DNA of 64,000 bases from Propionibacteriaceae bacterium (lineage in GTDB: Bacteria; Actinomycetota; Actinomycetes; Propionibacteriales; Propionibacteriaceae), in NCBI GenBank assembly GCA_016717345.1, contig JADKFR010000006.1, forward strand, positions 84,091 through 148,090. Direction: 5' to 3'. Below the pieces are notes generated by a model. The model worked only from the letters and a program-made list of their open reading frames with translations. It did no database searches and had not been told where the DNA came from. Below are positions 62,877 through 64,000 of this stretch, in pieces. The position numbers and the translations under genes are program-made. How positions within the stretch are numbered: the stretch's first letter is position 1; each line of letters starts with the position of its first letter.

Positions 62877-64000
62877 TCAGGCGTCCCCTCCGGTGGAACC
62901 GCTGTTGCCGGCAGTGACGTCATCAAGGCGATACAACTGCGCGGCCTTGGCCGGCCAGGTCGGATCGACTTCGCCACGCTTGGCGAGCAACTGCAGCGTC
63001 CGGACGGCGAGCGATGGCCCGTCGATGTGGAAGAAGCGACGAGCGGCCGCTCGAGTGTCCGAAGCCGAAGCCGTCGGCCCCAGCGACGCGAAATCGCCCG
63101 GCGCCCAGTTGATGATCTGGTCCTGAACCTGACGCATGTAGTCCGACACCGCCAACACCGGGCCGGGACGGCCGGCCAGCTGTTGGGTCACCCAGGCAAC
63201 CCGCTGCGGACCCTCCGGATTGAGGAACGCCTGCTCGTCCGCGGCCAGTCCGTCGCGTCGCAACTCGTTCCAACTGGTGACGCTCCACGTCGGCCACCAC
63301 CCCGAAGTCCTTCTTGAGGAGTTCCTGGGCCTCCAGGGCCCAACGGACCGCCACCCCCGAAGCCAGCAACTGGGCGCGTCGGGCGTCGGGGTTGACGCCT
63401 TCGAAGGAGCCCTCCTTCAACAGGTACAGGCCTTTGAGGATCCCTTCGACATCGACGCCCTCCGGTTCGGCGGGTTGGGGCATCGGCTCGTTGTAGACCG
63501 TCAGGTAGTAGATGATGTCCTCGGGCGATTCGCCGAACATCCGGCGCAGTCCGTCCTCCATGATGTGGGCGATCTCGTAGCCGTAGGCCGGGTCGTAGGC
63601 GACCACGGCCGGGTTGGTCGCCGCAAACAGATGGCTGTGGCCGTCCATGTGCTGCGTGCCCTCACCGGTGAGCGTGGTGCGTCCGGCGGTGGCCCCGATC
63701 AGGAAGCCACGGGCCAGCTGGTCCGCTGCCGCCCAGATCGAGTCGGCCGTCCGCTGGAACCCGAACATCGAGTAGAAGACATACAGCGGCACCATCGGAA
63801 TCCCGTGCGTGGCGTAGGACGAGCCGACGGCCTGGAAAGCCGCGACCGAGCCGGCCTCGTTGATGCCGGTGTGCAGGATCTGGCCCTGCTTGGACTCGCG
63901 GTAGGCGGCATCAACTCGTTGTCGACGGGGGGTGTAGTTCTGACCGTGCGGCGAATAGATCTTGATGGTCGGGAAGAACGAATCCATCCCGAAGGTGCGC
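62877..64000 (-). CDS. aceE: Pyruvate dehydrogenase E1 component, C-terminal part, frameshifted as assembled
   Basis: The gene enters at the right edge and ends at 62877, giving about 373 C-terminal residues of the homodimeric E1 that decarboxylates pyruvate. Visible E1 landmarks: [57 protein letters not shown], and NEPMPQP. The frame breaks at about 63285-63291: VVADV continues as [18 protein letters not shown] only after a shift of frame, consistent with two lost bases in GTG-TGG. Beyond that the sequence follows the family to the end ([21 protein letters not shown]). Either a sequence error or a mutant allele. Confidence 0.92.

Overview
The window is GC-rich chromosomal DNA from an actinobacterium. 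Gene content and order repeatedly match the Mycobacterium/Propionibacteriales backbone: an AdnA-like helicase near DUF3107 and rhlE; Rv3235-family, secA, hpf, comF, lpqB, mtrB and mtrA close together; DUF3052 next to aceE; and a 1.6-kDa-class (about 1600 residue) NAD-glutamate dehydrogenase. I place it near Propionibacteriaceae by inference only. I see no phage genes, transposases, CRISPR arrays or replication origin. Genes are packed with many 4-bp overlaps, and no gene-free stretch exceeds about 300 bases.

Layout. 1-2 kb: start of an AdnA-like helicase diverging from a stand-alone LigD polymerase domain. 2-13.3 kb: a nine-gene co-directional locus of TelA, a small protein, an AAA+ ATPase (frameshifted in a C tract), a GlnX-like membrane protein, a helical protein, PknG kinase, a PP2C phosphatase, a von Willebrand A protein and an FHA protein. 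13.4-16.5 kb: DUF3107, rhlE, trpS. 16.6-24.8 kb: PHP phosphatase, NAD-glutamate dehydrogenase and small conserved genes. 24.8-29.7 kb: proline/glutamate catabolism (P5C dehydrogenase), Ku, DUF6912, a WS/DGAT-like protein and an Rv3235-family gene. 29.7-36.6 kb: secA, an amino-acid ABC operon, an AlkZ-like glycosylase. 36.6-44.6 kb: hpf, amtB-glnK, comF, lpqB-mtrB-mtrA, yqgE. 44.7-49.8 kb: tmRNA, a damaged sugar-uptake/beta-glucosidase locus with its LacI regulator, an FKBP isomerase. 49.8-56.5 kb: DUF2207 protein, smpB, an M23 hydrolase, ftsX, ftsE, prfB. 56.7-64 kb: a lipoprotein, a membrane-anchored protein, an HsmA/DUF2871 pair with a two-component system, tRNA-Val, a secreted tyrosine phosphatase, DUF3052, and the 3' half of aceE.

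How they fit together. Glutamate/nitrogen genes recur: PknG with a GlnX-like partner (known elsewhere to control 2-oxoglutarate/glutamate flux), NAD-glutamate dehydrogenase, P5C dehydrogenase, AmtB-GlnK with GlnR-like boxes, and a Glu/Gln-type ABC transporter. DNA repair (LigD-Pol, Ku, AdnA-like, AlkZ-like), ribosome rescue (tmRNA, SmpB, Hpf, RF2) and cell-envelope division control (MtrAB-LpqB, FtsEX plus M23 hydrolase) are the other themes.

The most striking item is the solute-binding lipoprotein at 32776-33615. Its two halves are in the reverse of the normal family order, so it reads as a natural circular permutation of the SBP_bac_3 fold. Second is the PknG locus, in which kinase and phosphatase share a nearly identical small zinc-ribbon module. 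Caution: single- or two-base deletions break the AAA+ gene, DUF3052 (twice) and aceE, several in short C/G runs, so the assembly may carry homopolymer errors.
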